A model generated the notes under the pieces. The model saw nothing but the letters and a program-made list of their open reading frames with translations, was not told the origin of the DNA and searched no databases. The position numbers and the translations under genes are program-made. Of a DNA stretch of 64,000 bases, positions 1-12,461 are shown in pieces; the stretch's first letter is position 1, and each line of letters starts with the position of its first letter. The stretch is from NCBI GenBank assembly GCA_963930655.1, contig OZ005603.1:16763001-16827000 (forward strand). Reading direction: 5' to 3'. This stretch comes from Myrica gale. Its lineage: Eukaryota > Streptophyta > Magnoliopsida > Fagales > Myricaceae.

Positions 1-841
1 CTCTATTGCGTTAGCTTTCTTTTCGCATTCCATTTGTGTTGTTATCTTTTCGCATTTCGCATTTCCGGTTTTTTTATTTGTATTACGTTAGATTTATTTT
101 CGTTCTTTGTTGAGTTACTTCTTCCTTTCGTTTGTTAGATGATGAGATTTATTTCCTCTATTATGTCATTTTTTATGAGAATGTGTAGCTAAATCCCTTT
201 AATCTGAGTTGTGAGTAGTACTTGGCATTGATTCGTAACCATATCAATGGTGGTTGTTACTATTTTAATTGCAATTTTGTTGGTTTTTGGGGATAGATGA
301 TTTTGGAAGTGATTGATCCTCTTGCTTTGGATTTTATGTCGACGTTTGGCACATATAATCTGAACGTATACAAGGCTTCAATTAGCTATTTCAAGTTTAT
401 TAATATCTCCTATTGGCACGAATATATTTAAATTACTTTGATTGAGATTGAATGGATTTACTTGCCGCTTGTTGTAGATTTGAATATCTAGGCAACTGAG
501 TTAATCAATTGGGGAAATCGAGTTAATAGAGAATCAATGCTAAGGAAACCACATCTTAGGTGTTTGATAATCTACCTCTTGAAGTCTCTGTAGTAGTTTG
601 ATAATCACGATTCTTGCATTTTGCTTTGACTCTAGATTAGGTATCCTTTGTAGTTCAATTTTAATTTCTATCAGTTAATTTCCTTTTCAAAATCAAATCA
701 TTTGCTATCAATTTCTTTAAGTTTAAAACACATATTTCAAAAGGCACAAAAATCTCGTCCTTGTGGAAATGACCTTGGGACTTCCCTTGATTATAATTTG
801 ATAAATTTTGGACTTGGAATTTACCTTTTCAGAAGTGATCA
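1..841 (+). repeat. Left (5') LTR of the Athila-type element, 5' part outside window
   Basis: The first 508 bases match 7782-8250 with scattered substitutions and small gaps. The LTR is inferred to end at the TCA just before the primer-binding site. Combining both copies gives an estimated full LTR of about 1.6 kb. The right copy lacks the last 330 bases or so that are present here. Confidence 0.75.
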
Positions 842-847
842 AGTTTT

Positions 848-865
848 TGGCGTCATTGCCGGGGA
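848..865 (+). other. Primer-binding site, tRNA-Asp type
   Basis: The sequence TGGCGTCATTGCCGGGGA differs at two positions from the TGGCGCCGTTGCCGGGGA that is usual in Athila/Tat elements. It lies seven bases after the inferred LTR end, as expected for a minus-strand primer site. Confidence 0.8.
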
Positions 866-992
866 TGTGAGGTGCCTAGCTCGTGATTTCACTTGCTTGG
901 AGGAATTCTTGCACTGTGATTTTACTTACAGTTTTGGTGAATTCTGATCTTCTTACTTTTGTTAATTGTTTCTAGGTTCTTGATGATTTTAA

Positions 993-2450
993 ATGTATGT
1001 TTGGGTTCGGGATAAATCAAATCGTTTGATAAGATTTGAATCAGTTAGTCCCCCAGAATTTGAGTCCATACCGCTAGATATACTATCTGAAACCCAAAGC
1101 ACCATGGCTGAAAATTTTGATGGAAAACTTGTTCAAAACAGGTCACTTAGGGATTATTTGCATCCTGTTAGAACTAGTACACATTCATGCATAATTCAAC
1201 CTTTGAATGCAAATAATATTAATTTCAAACCTAAGATGATACCCTTGATACCTCATTTTCATGGAATGGAATATGAAAATCCTTATTTGCATGTCAAGGA
1301 ATTCGAAGAGGTGTGTTCTACATTTGTTGATCATTATTGCACTGAATAAGTTGTTAGGCTGAAATTGTTTCCCTTTTCTTTGAAAGATAAGGCTAAAACT
1401 TGGTTGAATGCATGGAGACCTAGAACCATAGGAACTTGGCAGGAAATGCAAACTGAATTTTTGAAGAAAATTTTCCCCATGCATAGAACCAATGCACTGA
1501 AGAGACAAATAATGAATTTTGCTAAGAAAGATGCTGAGACTTTTTACCAATCATGGGAGAGATTTAAAGACTTGTTAAATGCTTGCCCTCACCATGGTTA
1601 TGAAAATTGGTGTGCGATTAGTTTTTTCTATGAAAGTTTACAACAAAAAATGCATCAATTTGTCGAAAACCATGTGTAATGGTGAGTTCTTTAACAAAGA
1701 ACTAGAAGAAGCATTTAAGTATTTTGATTAATGTTGATAGACACGAGACTTCAAGACATGTTGGTGGAGGTGGAAATATGCTTTAAGAGATGAGGATGAT
1801 TTGCATGCTAGGTTAGCTTCAATTTCAAAGAAATTAGAAGCCATTGAATTAAAGAAAGTGAATGAGGTGTAAGTTGTTCCAAGAGTAATGGAAAAATGTA
1901 GCATTTGTGAAGATCAAGGGCACTCCACAAATGAGTGTCCTACAATTCCTGTATTTAAAGAAGTTTTATTAGATCAGCCTCACAATGTTAACATGATTTA
2001 TAAACCTATTACAGGGCCATACTCGAACACTTACAACGTCGGATGGAGAAACCATCCAAAATTTGGTTGGAGGGGCGAACAGAGTAATATTCCTACTGCA
2101 CCTCTAGCAGGACCGACAAATTTCACACCATATGGAGTTCATTCCGGTCCCTCTTATGCTCCACATCCTAGTTAAAGTTCAGCTCAGTTTATTGCACAAA
2201 CAGCTCAAGTACCTAGAAAAGGACTTGAAGATACAGTTCAACAGTTGAGTGTAACACTTCAACAATTCATGCACAATCAATCAACACTCAAAAATCACAA
2301 TTCGCAAACGATTAATGACATAAGGGGTTCCCTCACAAAGCTGACCACATCTTTAAGTATTCAAGAGAAAGGTAAATTCCTGCATAGTCACTACCAAATC
2401 CAAAAGGGCAATCTCATCAAGTGCAAGCAGTACATGAGGATCCTAACTTG
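993..2450 (+). pseudogene. gag remnant of the Athila-type element
   Basis: Successive frames carry Athila-like Gag: a segment with LRDYLHPVRTS (993-1346), a capsid-like block with LFPFSLKDKAKTWLNAWRPR and ALKRQIMNF (about 1365-1679), and a CCHC zinc knuckle, CSICEDQGHSTNEC, at 1897-1938. Stop codons at about 1347 and 1677 and a further break before 1888 separate the blocks. It would have formed the virus-like particle and bound genomic RNA. It cannot give a full product now. Confidence 0.8.
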
Positions 2451-3280
2451 AAGTCAGCCAAAGCAGTGACTACTTTAAGAAGTGGTAAGGTGAATGATAT
2501 TCCAGCACATGAGCCATACAAGTATGGTAAGGTTTCTAACCTTTCTAAAAAAGATGGAGAACATGTGTCTGTTGAGAATGACAAAGTTGAATGTCCTATA
2601 CTTGCTCAATTTCCTCAACGATTAGTTCCTTTGCATAAAGATAAACATCATGCTGAAATTCTTGAGATTTTTAAGCAAGTTAGGATTAACATTCCTTTGT
2701 TAGATGCAATTCAACAAGTTCCTACTTATGCAAAATTTCTCAAGGATTTATGTACTATAAAGAGAAAATTAAATGTGCAAAAGAAATATTTTCTTACTGA
2801 GCAAGTTAGTGCTATCATTCAGAGTAATACGCCACCTAAGTATAAGGATCCTGGATCACCTACAATTGCTTGTGTGATAGGACATTCAAAAATTGGTCAT
2901 GCTTTGTTGGATCTTGGTTCAAGTGTAAATTTGTAGCTTTTAATGTGTATGAGCAGCTCGGCTTAGGTGAGTTGAAATCTACCCCTATCATTTTGCAACT
3001 TGCAGATAGATCTATAAAAATGCATAGGGGTATAGTTGAGGATGTTTTGATGCAAATTGATAAGTTTGACTATCCTGTGGATTTGTGGTGCTTGACATGC
3101 AATTGTCGAATTCATCTACTTTTCAAGTTCCTGTCATTCTTGGTAGACCATTTCTTGCTACGTCCAATGCATTGATTAATTGTAGAAGTGGAATCTTGAA
3201 ATTGAGTTTTGGAAACATGACATTGGAGCTGAATATCTTTAATACTTGCAGGCAACCTCGAGATTTGGAAGATGTTTAGG
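2451..3280 (+). pseudogene. Aspartic protease region of the Athila-type element
   Basis: The frame at 2421-2936 carries the linker with TTLRSGK, FPQRL and INIPLLDAIQQVPTYAKFL that normally precedes the protease in this clade. It is followed by the retropepsin-like ALLDLGSSVNL, in which the catalytic Asp is present. The reading then shifts frame (LQLADRSIKMHRGIVEDVL) and shifts again to VPVILGRPFLATSNALI at 3130-3180. At least two frameshifts make it a pseudogene. Confidence 0.8.
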
Positions 3281-3297
3281 AAGTTAACACTTTCCTG

Positions 3298-4719
3298 GTG
3301 GTAATCTTTTTTGTTCTCACTCTTACTCAAGAAGAAAAATTGATAGGAGTGTTAAAAAAGCATAAAGGAGCGATTGGATGCACGATTGCAGACATCAAAG
3401 GAATAAGTCATCTTGTATACACACACAATATTTATTTAGAAGAGAATGCAAAACCATCTAGGGAAATGCAAAGAAGGTAAATCTAACGATGAAAGAGGTT
3501 GCGAAAAATGAAGTGTTGAAGTTGCTTGATGTAGGATTATTTATCTTATCTCTGATAGTAGGTGGGTGAGTCCTACTCAAGTTGTTCCAAAGAAATCTGG
3601 AATCATTGTGGTAAAGAATGACAAAGATGAATTAGTTCCTACAAGAGTAACAACTGGATGGTGAATTTGTATAGACCGTAGGAAACTGAATGCAGCTTCT
3701 AGAAAGGATCATTTTCCTCTTCCTTTTCTTGATTAGATTTTAGAAAAGGTTGCAGGACATGCTTATTATTATTTTCTTGATGGTTTCTCTGGTTACTATC
3801 AGATAGAGATTGCACCAGAGGATCAAGAGAAAACAACTTTCACATGTCCTTCCGGAACATTTGCATTTAGGAGAATGCCCTTTGGTCTATGTAATGCCCC
3901 ATCCACATTTCAACGATGCATGCTTATCATTTTCAGTGATATGGTTGAAAACATACTTCAACTTTTTATGGATGACTTTTTTGTTTCTGGAAATTCATTT
4001 GATGATCGTCTGATTAATTAGCAAGTTGTTTTAGCCAGATGGGAAGAGAAGCAGTTGCTTCTAAACTAGGAAAAGTGTCACTTCATGGTGACACAAGGAA
4101 ACGTGTTAGGTCACATTGTTTCTTCTAAAGGCATTGAGGTTGACAAAGCAATAATAGAGCTAATTTCTAAGCTTCCTGCTCCTAAGACTGTGAAAGATAT
4201 TCGATCCTTTTTAGGACATGCTGGTTTCTATAGGAGATTTATTAGAAATTTTAGCTCTATCTCTAAGCCTTTGTGTCATTTATTAATGCATGATGCTGAT
4301 TTTAAATGGACTGATGCTTGTCAAAATGGTTTTGATCAATTGAAAACTTTGCTTACCGCAGCTCCTATCATGTGACCCCCTGATTGGTCACTTCCTTTTG
4401 AGATAATGTGTGATGCTAGTGATTATGCTATGGGTGTTGTTTTAGGACAAATAAAGGATAAACTGCCATTTGTCATGTATTATGCAAGTAAAACTTCGAT
4501 TGATGCTTAGAAAAATTATTCCACCACTTAAAAAGATTTACTTGCGGTAGTATTTGCATTGGAAAAATTCAGAGCATACATCATTGGATCACATGTTATT
4601 ATTTTCACTGACCATGCAACATTGAAATACTTGTTATCGAAAAAAGATGCAAAACCAAGACTTATTCGACTCACTGTGGAGATGACTCTCAATGCTCATT
4701 CACTTCCTATTTCTGATTC
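3298..4719 (+). pseudogene. Reverse transcriptase/RNase H remnant of the Athila-type element
   Basis: A conceptual translation crossing stops shows RT motifs: RRKLNAASRKDHFPLPFLD near 3680-3735, DGFSGYYQIEIAPEDQEKT near 3780-3835, MPFGLCNAPSTFQRCM near 3875-3925, and a YXDD-box variant, FMDDFFVSG, near 3966. The connection domain KTVKDIRSFLGHAGFYRRF lies at 4185-4240. RNase H begins with CDASDYAMGVVLGQ near 4410 and runs to [20 protein letters not shown] near 4605-4665. Stops interrupt it at about 3480, 3570, 3736, 4018, 4066, 4374 and 4510, so it is inactive. Confidence 0.8.
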
Positions 4720-5913
4720 TTTCCCTGATGAGCAGCTTTTATCCATTGATGTTTTGCCTTGGTATGCTGATATTATAAATTTCTTGGTCACAGGACAGAC
4801 ACCATCCCATTGGATCACTCAGGACATTCAGAAAGTTAAAGTTGAGGTTAAATCATTCTTCTATGATGATCCTTACTTGTTTAAATATTGTTCTGATCAA
4901 ATTTTTCGAAAAATGTGTCTAATACGGAAATCCCTTCCATTCTTTCCTTCTATCACACTGAAGCTTGTGGACGTCATTGTTCTACTCACAAAACTGTGGC
5001 AAAGATTTTACAAAGTGGTTTTTATTGGCCTCATATGTTCAAATATGATTTTAATTTTTGTAAGGCTTGTACGCCTTGTCAAAAATTAGGAGGCATCACA
5101 AAAAAGAATATGGTGCCCTTACAACCTATTCTTGTGATTGAGCTCTTTAATTGTTGGGGTATTGATTTCATGGGGCCATTTCCTGTTTCTTTTGGTTATT
5201 TGTATATCTTGGTTGTTGTGGATTATGTGTCTAAATGGATTGAAGCAATACCATGTCAATGACCATAAGGTTATACTGCAATTTCTGAAGGACAATATCT
5301 TTGCTCGGTTTGGTATTCCCAGAGTCATCATTAGTGATGGTGGGACGCACTTTTGTAATCGGCCTTTTACTATTTTTATGACTAAATATGGGATCAACCA
5401 AAAGGTTTCTACCCATACCATCCTCAAACCAATGGTCAGGTAGAGTTGGCTAATAGGGAGATTAAGCAGATTTTAGAAAAAACTGTCAACCCAAATCGGA
5501 AAGATTGGTCTTTACGTTTGGTTGATGCTTCGTGGGCTTATTGAACAGCTTTTAAAACTTCCCTTGACATGTCCCCTTATAGGCTTGTATATGGAAAATA
5601 TTGTCATTTGCCTGTTGAGATTGAGCATAAAGCCTATTGGGCAATCAAACAAGTCAATTTTAATTCTGACTAAGCTGATGCTTTGAGAAAATTGCAGATA
5701 TCAGTTTGTTCTTTTATATAATTCTAAGCTTCATCTGTTTTCAGGAAAATTGCGGTCAAGATGGAGTGGTCCATATGTGGTGAAAACTGTTTTTCCCCTT
5801 GGAGCCGTTGAGATAATCAGTCCTCAAAATGGAAATACCTTTAAAGTTAATGGTCAACGACTTAAACCTTTCATTGCTCACATTTCACCTGAGGACTCCA
5901 CTCTTCCCTTGTA
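4720..5913 (+). pseudogene. Integrase remnant of the Athila-type element
   Basis: The N-terminal region with [14 protein letters not shown] is near 4755-4798. An HHCC zinc-binding module (HTEA.. [17 protein letters not shown] .. [12 protein letters not shown]) lies at 4955-5095. The catalytic core starts at WGIDFMGPFP near 5155, and the second Asp box appears as VIISDGGTHFCN near 5330. Stops at about 5260, 5442, 5541 and 5671 break the frame. The C-terminal segment ([10 protein letters not shown]) ends near 5913. Confidence 0.78.
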
Positions 5914-7038
5914 GGATCCGCCCAATTCCTCTGCGGTGTAGTCATCTTGTTTCTGTTCATGTTTTTTTATTACTTTTTGTAAATATTGCTTTTTATTTTT
6001 ATTTTCGTTTGTAGTGTTGTTTTTCTTGTCTTGTTTTTTTTTGCCTTTCTTTTACAGATTTTATATAGCTCCTCTTTCTTAACCGGTATTTTCCTTCCCT
6101 CTTATCTTTTCTTTTTTCCTATTGGATTCACATTGAGGACAATGTGCATACTTACTTGGGGGTGGTGAGTGCTAGGTATGTTGGTGGAATATGTTGTGTT
6201 GCTCAATGAATCACATGTCGCATTGAGAGTGATGGAAAAGACAAGACTAGATATTTTTGGGTTTCGATTTTCAAGGTGATGTGTTTAAATTTAGGTTGTT
6301 AAATTTATTAGTAACTTGAATACCGAAGGGAACAAAATCTAGCCTTAGAATGATAGTTTTGATTTGTTATCTCAGTTACTCAATTTTTGGAAGCATGTTT
6401 CAAGTCTTTTGGTTGTTGGACTTTAAAGAAAAGAACATTCAAACTACTTTAGTTGACTCTATGATTTTGTCTGGCCTCAAATAGCAACTTAAGTGGCAGA
6501 AACTCTAATGAACTATGTCTCAAGTGTTAAAAAAAAGCAAAAGAAAAAAAAGAAGTTGACACTAAAGAGGCCAGTACGTGCATTGGAAATGGCTACCTGT
6601 CATCAGGGTATCTTTTAAAGAAAAAAAAATATGAAAGTGGGAAATGCAAAGAGTTACCTTTTAAAGTGTGATAGCGTGAAAGCCAACTTTGCAGTAGTTT
6701 CGAATTAGAGTAAGCATGTTGGTGTTTCCGGTTTAGTTGTGCTTGGTATTTGATTGTTTTGAAGAAAAACATGGACTCACCTTATGTAATTTGAACACAC
6801 ATGTGATGCACCTGACAACTATTTGACTAGTATAATTCCTTGGGTTGAGTTCCTAGATGGTTTATTGGACTCTTTTGCTAAACTAGAATCTGAATTGATT
6901 TGATTTGGTTGCTAATCAATTTGATATATTTTAATTTAATGCACACATTACTTGACATTCAGAAACTCAAGAGATCTTTAGTTGACAATTTTTTCCATTG
7001 CTTCATTTGCTCGAGACTAGCAAAATGCTAGTTGGGGG
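5914..7038 (+). other. Untranslated 3' region and polypurine tract of the Athila-type element
   Basis: No supportable coding sequence is seen. The GAGGACAATGTG and CTTGGGGGTGG signature near 6132-6168 follows pol in Athila/Tat elements. A purine-rich tract containing GTTGGGGG at 7031-7038 directly precedes the TG start of the right LTR and is the likely plus-strand primer. Confidence 0.65.
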
Positions 7039-8251
7039 TGTGATTAAGAGATAAAATGGGTTAAATAAGATGCTAGATTGTCTAGATGTGACAGATTATT
7101 TTGTGTAAGTGCCATAGTTTTCAAGAAAATTATGAAAGGGCTTGTGATTTATGTAAGTTGAATTTTGGGTTTTAAAATAAATAAATTAACCCATTATTTA
7201 TATTTGGCCAAATGAGAAACTTAATACATCTATTTTTATTTACAATTATCAAGAATTTTATGGCCCATTTACTCACATTAATTTAATATTGCTGGAGGGC
7301 ATTTTTGTCCTAAAATTTGAGCACATCTTAAATGAAAAGATCTGACAATTAGAGGGCAAAGAGGGAAACCAGAAACACGGAAGAGTCTAGAAAGCCACGA
7401 AAGAGAGAGAAAGAAGCTTCTCAATGGAAAACGGTTATGGACATCGCATGTGAAGAGGGGAGAGGCATTCTGGTTGCAACGTTTTTATTTTATTTCGGGA
7501 GGAAATTTTCTCTTTTCGGAAGAATCATTCGTCCTTTGCAATTTTTTTCATTGCCTTTGCATTTTTTATCTCTTCTTACTTTTGGGGCGATTGGACGTTT
7601 TGTTTTCTTCTTGATTTTTTTTTTTTTGGCTTTTACGTTGGAGATACAATTATTTACTTTGTTTTTTTTTATCTTCATTTCCTTTAGCTTTCACGTTAGA
7701 ACTTGTAGCCATTTTTTATAGTTATTCGTTTCCTTTTATTTTAATGTTAGAATATGTAGTTGAGAAAGTGTTCGTTTCATTCTCTGTTGCGTTAGCTTTC
7801 TTTTCGCATTTCCAATTTTTTTATTTCTATTACGTTACATTTATTTTCGTTCTCTGTTGAGTTACTTCTTCCTTTCGTCTGTTAGATGATGAGATTTATT
7901 TTCTTTATTATGTCATTTTTTATGAGAACCTGTAGCTAAATCCCTTTCATCTGAGTTGTGAGTAGTACATGGCATTGATTTGTAACCATATCAACGGAGG
8001 TTGTTACTATTTTAATTGCAATTTCGTTGGTTTTTTGGGATAGATGATTTTGGCAGTGATTGATCCTCTTGCTTTGGATTTTATGTCGACATTTGGCACA
8101 TATAATCTGAACGTATACAAGGCTTCAATTAGCTATTTCAAGTTTATTAATATCTCCTCTTGCCACGAATTTATCTAAAATACTTTGATTGGGATTGAAT
8201 AGATTTATTTACCGGTTGTTGTAGATTTGAATATCTAGACAATTGAGTTAT
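7039..8251 (+). repeat. Right (3') LTR of the Athila-type element, truncated
   Basis: It begins TGTGATTAAG after the polypurine tract. From about 7782 it aligns with the left LTR and loses similarity at about 8251, roughly 330 bases before the LTR end seen on the left. The missing end implies a deletion or a later rearrangement. Confidence 0.75.
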
Positions 8252-8279
8252 TAATATTTGTCGTGATTTCTTCAAGCCG

Positions 8280-9375
8280 TTTCAAGCGTCCCTCTAGCCA
8301 AACGCCATATTTTGTCAATTCACGGGCAAGAAAGAAATGACAAGCACCGAGGAACCCACTCCTACTTCAAAGGCCAACATTTAAAGGTCTAGATCTTTTC
8401 AAATTATTGTGGTTGTTAGGTTGATTTTCAATGGTTTAGTAAAAACGGTATTGAATTTAGGGAGATGTTTGAATTTCAAGGATTGGGTGTCCTTGTGAAT
8501 TTGAAGGTGGACTGTTATGTGTATTTGATGAAGTTGATTTATGCTAATTTTCAATATTCTAAATCCGAGGATGCCACCAGTTATCTGAATCGGAAGAAAA
8601 GACATGTCTGTTACCACCTTTAATTCCTTAGTCTCTACCCCTAATGGTGGAAAGAAATTATTCGATGCATATGGTTGGATGGGTATGTCTGAGGTAGAGC
8701 CTCTCGATATTCTTAGGGTTGTGTTGGATAATTCAGCCCTAAATGACTAGGACTAGAAAATTATATTGCCAAGGACTAGAAAATTTGAATAAATTACAAT
8801 CTTGGAGGTGTTTTTAATGTATTGCTTGATTACCCATACCCATATAAAACCTTGGTCGTTTAATGCTCAACCATATGAAGGTTTCCACAGAGAAAAAGAA
8901 GCAAAGGCTCCCCTATGGGATGTTTTTCACACATCTATTTCATGTGCTTGAAGTTGATATGACCGGGGAAGTGAGAGAAAAGCCAAAAGAGTCTAAGGAG
9001 TATAACAAGAAAACCCTTCGACTGATGAGTTTTACACAAAATGAAGATGGAGAATGGGTAAAGAAAGGTGTGGTGACACCTCATAAAGGAAGTGAACGGG
9101 GTTCTGAGTATGAAGAACAGAGTGAAGACGAGGAAGAGTGAGACACTGAACGAACTCCCATTGGAACTAGAAATCCTCTGGGAGAGCACACTCCTATCTC
9201 TCTTCCCTCGTTGCAGTTTGGTTCATCCTCTCGAATGCCAACCGCTAGTTCTCCTGAACCCCGCTTGAATTCACTTGAAGCTTCCATGGCTGAGATCAAG
9301 GAAGAACAGATGATATTGAGTAAGAATATGGAGGAAATGGCCACAGGCATCAAGTTGATAGATTATGAAAGTTAA
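8280..9375 (+). pseudogene. Decayed fragment resembling the plant transposon-associated protein family
   Basis: Frame-hopping translation gives MTSTEEPTPTSKANI near 8337, a middle block with stops, and an open stretch at 8863-9141 (92 codons) reading LNHMKVSTEKKKQRLPYGM, followed by an acidic tail and then ASMAEIKEEQMILSKNMEEM near 9282-9341. This layout (LPYGMFFTHLF followed by a charged tail and a short coiled coil) resembles the C-terminal part of the 'putative plant transposon protein' family found beside many plant retroelements. The assignment rests on memory of family style, not a search. It is broken and probably not expressed. Confidence 0.4.
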
Positions 9376-9738
9376 CAGGTTTAATATGTCAAAATTAATA
9401 GTTTGAGGTCCTCTTTGACATTTGTATGGAAGTTCGATGACTCAAAATGACTTTACCCTAGAGTTTTAAAATGTTATTAGGGCTAAAAGAATGAAATAAT
9501 AGCATTTTAATATTTTTCTGTGAAATAAATCATTATTTAAAAATTTTTAAGATATCAAATGAGTAAAATATGCTACTAAATTGAAGGTCTTGAAAAGATA
9601 TGAAAGTCATATTTTTTGGGCTATTTCTAACTATTTTTAGGGATTTTTTTTTCTATTTTTAGTCTAATTAAATAATTAAATCCAAAAATAGTAATTAAAT
9701 ATTATTTTATAATTTAATTATTAAAGATCGGACTATTT
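9376..9738. other. AT-rich spacer, no gene seen
   Basis: Runs of A and T, short direct AATTAAAT-like motifs and no open frame of note. It ends at the poly(T) that is the minus-strand poly(A) tail of the adjoining LINE. Confidence 0.6.
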
Positions 9739-9762
9739 TTTTTGATAAATAAGGAAATTTTA

Positions 9763-10640
9763 TTAAAATAAGCGACAACAGTACAAGGGACTATACCGAA
9801 AGCGCTTAAGACAAACAAGCAATAAAACTAAGGAAAGCATCAAAGTCGACAAAAAACCCCCTAAAACCGCATTAACCCAACAAAACAAGGAAAACAACAT
9901 AAACCCTTGCAAAGACACTAGTGACAACGAGACATCTTCAAAACATCTATTGTTTCGCTCCCTCCAAAGGCACCACCAAACACGCGAGGGAATCATTCTC
10001 CAAATAACCTTAGCAACGAGGTTAGAAAACCTCCTATTCTAACTCCAAAGCACATCCACCACCTTCTCCGGCATCACCCAGTGAAAATTTGTGATGCTAA
10101 GAACATGACTCCACAGCCCGCGCGCCATGGAACAATGAAGAAGCACATGGTGAACCGACTCCCCATCTCCACGGCATAGGAAGCACCAGTCAGCCATATA
10201 GACCCCTCTTATCCGAAGATTATCAATCGTAAGAATTCTCCCGTGCATGGCCTCCCAAACGAAGAAGGAGACCCTCGAAGGGCAACGGGACCTCCACACC
10301 CTCTCCAAGGAAGAGTGACGCTATTCCTTCGGGCAAAGAAATGATACATGGACTTTACCGAAAAAACACCATTCGCGGAGCCAAGCCAAGACAACTGATC
10401 GTCCTCCCCTCGCCGGATCTTCACATGGTACAAGAGAGCGAAAAAGGCAGAAAACTCCTGAACCTCCCAATCGTTCGCAGCTCTCATAAAGGGAACATTC
10501 CACACAACACTTCCCTCCCTTTCTTCCAAACAATCCGCCACCATAGCCTCCTTGCACCTGATATGCAAGTGAAAATCAACCCAGCCCTTGGAGATGAACC
10601 GCCACAAACTCACACCATAAGACCCCCTGTTTGGGCAAGT
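9763..10640 (-). pseudogene. LINE zf-RVT C-terminal domain (broken)
   Basis: Three open stretches carry SVKSMYHFFARRN, RCPSRVSFFVWEAMHGRILT, then MADWCFLCRGDGESVHHVLL with the CXXC...H...HC zinc-binding pattern, and finally WWCLWRERNNRCFEDVSLSL. This is the zf-RVT module at the end of plant L1 ORF2. Frames break near 10310 and 10040, and a stop separates the last block. Confidence 0.82.
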
Positions 10641-10646
10641 ACTCCA

Positions 10647-12422
10647 CTAACCATCAGTGCACCCATATTTTGCCGCAATAACGACCCTCCAAAGCCGATC
10701 CCGCTCGTGAGCAAAGCGCCACAACCATTTGCACAAAAGAGCCCTGTTGAACAACTTAATGCTACGGAGCCCCAACCCCCCATGAGAGAAAGAGGAACAC
10801 ACCACCTCCCATTTCACAAGATGATATTTGTGCACACCCCCAATGCTCCCCCAAAGGAAGTCCCTCTGAAGTTTCTCCAACCTATTAGCGACCACGACCG
10901 GGATAGGAAACAATGAGAGGAAATAGGTGGGGAGGCAAGAGAGAGTAGACTTAATGAGAGTAAGCCGACCGCCCTTAGAAAGATACATACGCTGCCACCC
11001 CGCCAACCTGCGCTCCATCCGCTCAAGGATCCCATCCCAAATATGAACACAACGAGCACCCAGCGGAAGCCCAAGGTATGTCATCGGCAAGGAAGACACT
11101 CTACAATCCAAAATACATGCTAACTCCTGCACTGAAGCAACACCGCCAATAGGAATAACCTCGGACTTCGACAAATTTATACTAAGGCCCGAGACCGCCT
11201 CAAAACACAAAAGGAGACATCTGAGACTACGAAGTTGACTCGCCTCAGCCCCACACAACACCAATGTATCATCAGCAAAAAGCAAGTGAGAAATGCTAAC
11301 ACTACCATCTCAGACCGCAAAACCCTCTAAACCGCCGTGTTCCACTACCTTCCTCATCATACAGCTGAAGGCTTCCACGACATTCACAAACAGAAAAGGA
11401 GATAGAGGGTCCCTTTGCCTTAGACCCCGTGAGCTACTGAAAAACCCATTCGGGCCTCCATTGATGATAACGGAGAACTTCGCCGTCGAGATCCAGAAGG
11501 AGATCCAACGACACCATTTGTCACCGAAGCCGCAACGACGAAGAAGATATAACAGAAACTTCCAGTTCACATGATCAAAGGCCTTCTGCACATCCAGCTT
11601 ACAAAAGCATCCCCGGCCTCCCCGACCTCAACCTAGAATCAATGCACTCATTGGCAAAGAGCATTGAGTCCAAAATCTGTCTCCCTCGAACAAAGGCATT
11701 CTGAGATGGGAAATAATTTTATCCACAACAAACTTCAACCTATTAGCCAACACCTTAGCTAGAATCTTATAAACACTCCCCACAAGGCTAATGGGGCGGA
11801 AATCTTTGAGCTCCACAGCTCTCGACTTCTTAGGAATAAGGACAATGAAGGAGGAGTTCAAGCTCCGAACAAACTTCCCATCTCTCGCGAATTCATTAAA
11901 CATCTGCATCACATCATCCTTAACAAAGTCCCAACAAGCGTGAAAGAATGCCATGGAGAAGCCATCCGGGCCCGAGGCCTTGTCCCCATTGAGACTACGC
12001 ACCACCTCAGACACCTCCTCCACATCAAAGGGTCTTTCGATCCATTCAGCATCCTCTCCTGTAATGGTGTCAAACACAAGACCGTCCACCGAATGACGCC
12101 ACTTAAAAGGCTCCTCGTAGAGAGAGGAATAATAATCCACAATCTCCGTAGCGATCCTTTCTGGATCCCCCACCACTTCTCCGCCCACCTCCAAGCGAGA
12201 AATACAATTCCCTTGCCGGTTAGAATTAGCAATGCGGTGAAAGAACTTAGTACAACGATCCCCTTCCTTCAGCCACAACGCCCTGGACTTCTGCCTCCAG
12301 CTAACCTCCTCTAATAAAATCAAATTTTCCAACTCCCGAGCGACCTCCAACCGCCTAACCGTCCCCTCCCCAACTAGGTGGCCCCCCTCATCCAAGGCAT
12401 CAAGAGACTCAAGCTCGCGCAA
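10647..12422 (-). pseudogene. LINE reverse transcriptase domain (broken)
   Basis: It contains FFHRIANSNRQGNCISRLEV, GDKASGPDGFSMAFFHACWD, LIPKKSRAVELKDFRPISLV (about 12422-11628), then [20 protein letters not shown] after a frame break (11591-11310). The catalytic box is [12 protein letters not shown] near 11285, and the thumb region has [13 protein letters not shown] and [19 protein letters not shown]. The same motifs are in one frame over most of the sister element at 22332-23903, which confirms the identity. At least two frameshifts and a stop disable it. Confidence 0.85.
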
Positions 12423-12461
12423 AAGAGCAACTTTTCAAACACTCAAATTTTCAAAGACATC

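Larger units (their letters stand above)
1..8251 (+). mobile_element. Degenerate Athila-type Ty3/gypsy LTR retrotransposon
   Basis: The order is LTR, primer-binding site, gag, protease, RT/RNase H, integrase, long 3' untranslated tail, polypurine tract, LTR. The two flanking copies align between positions 1-508 and about 7782-8250. Clade markers are a tRNA-Asp-type primer site, an ALLDLGSSVNL protease motif and a stretch where coding sequence gives way to a GAGGACAATGTG...TTGGGGGTGG block, all usual for Athila/Tat-like elements. Many in-frame stops and frameshifts break every domain, and the LTR copies have diverged visibly, so this is an old, dead copy. The 5' part of the left LTR lies outside the window. 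Confidence 0.85.

Noticed and set aside
10341-10916. 191-codon plus-strand open frame inside the minus-strand LINE
   Set aside because: It is the reverse-strand shadow of the zf-RVT and RT coding sequence; its composition has no domain.
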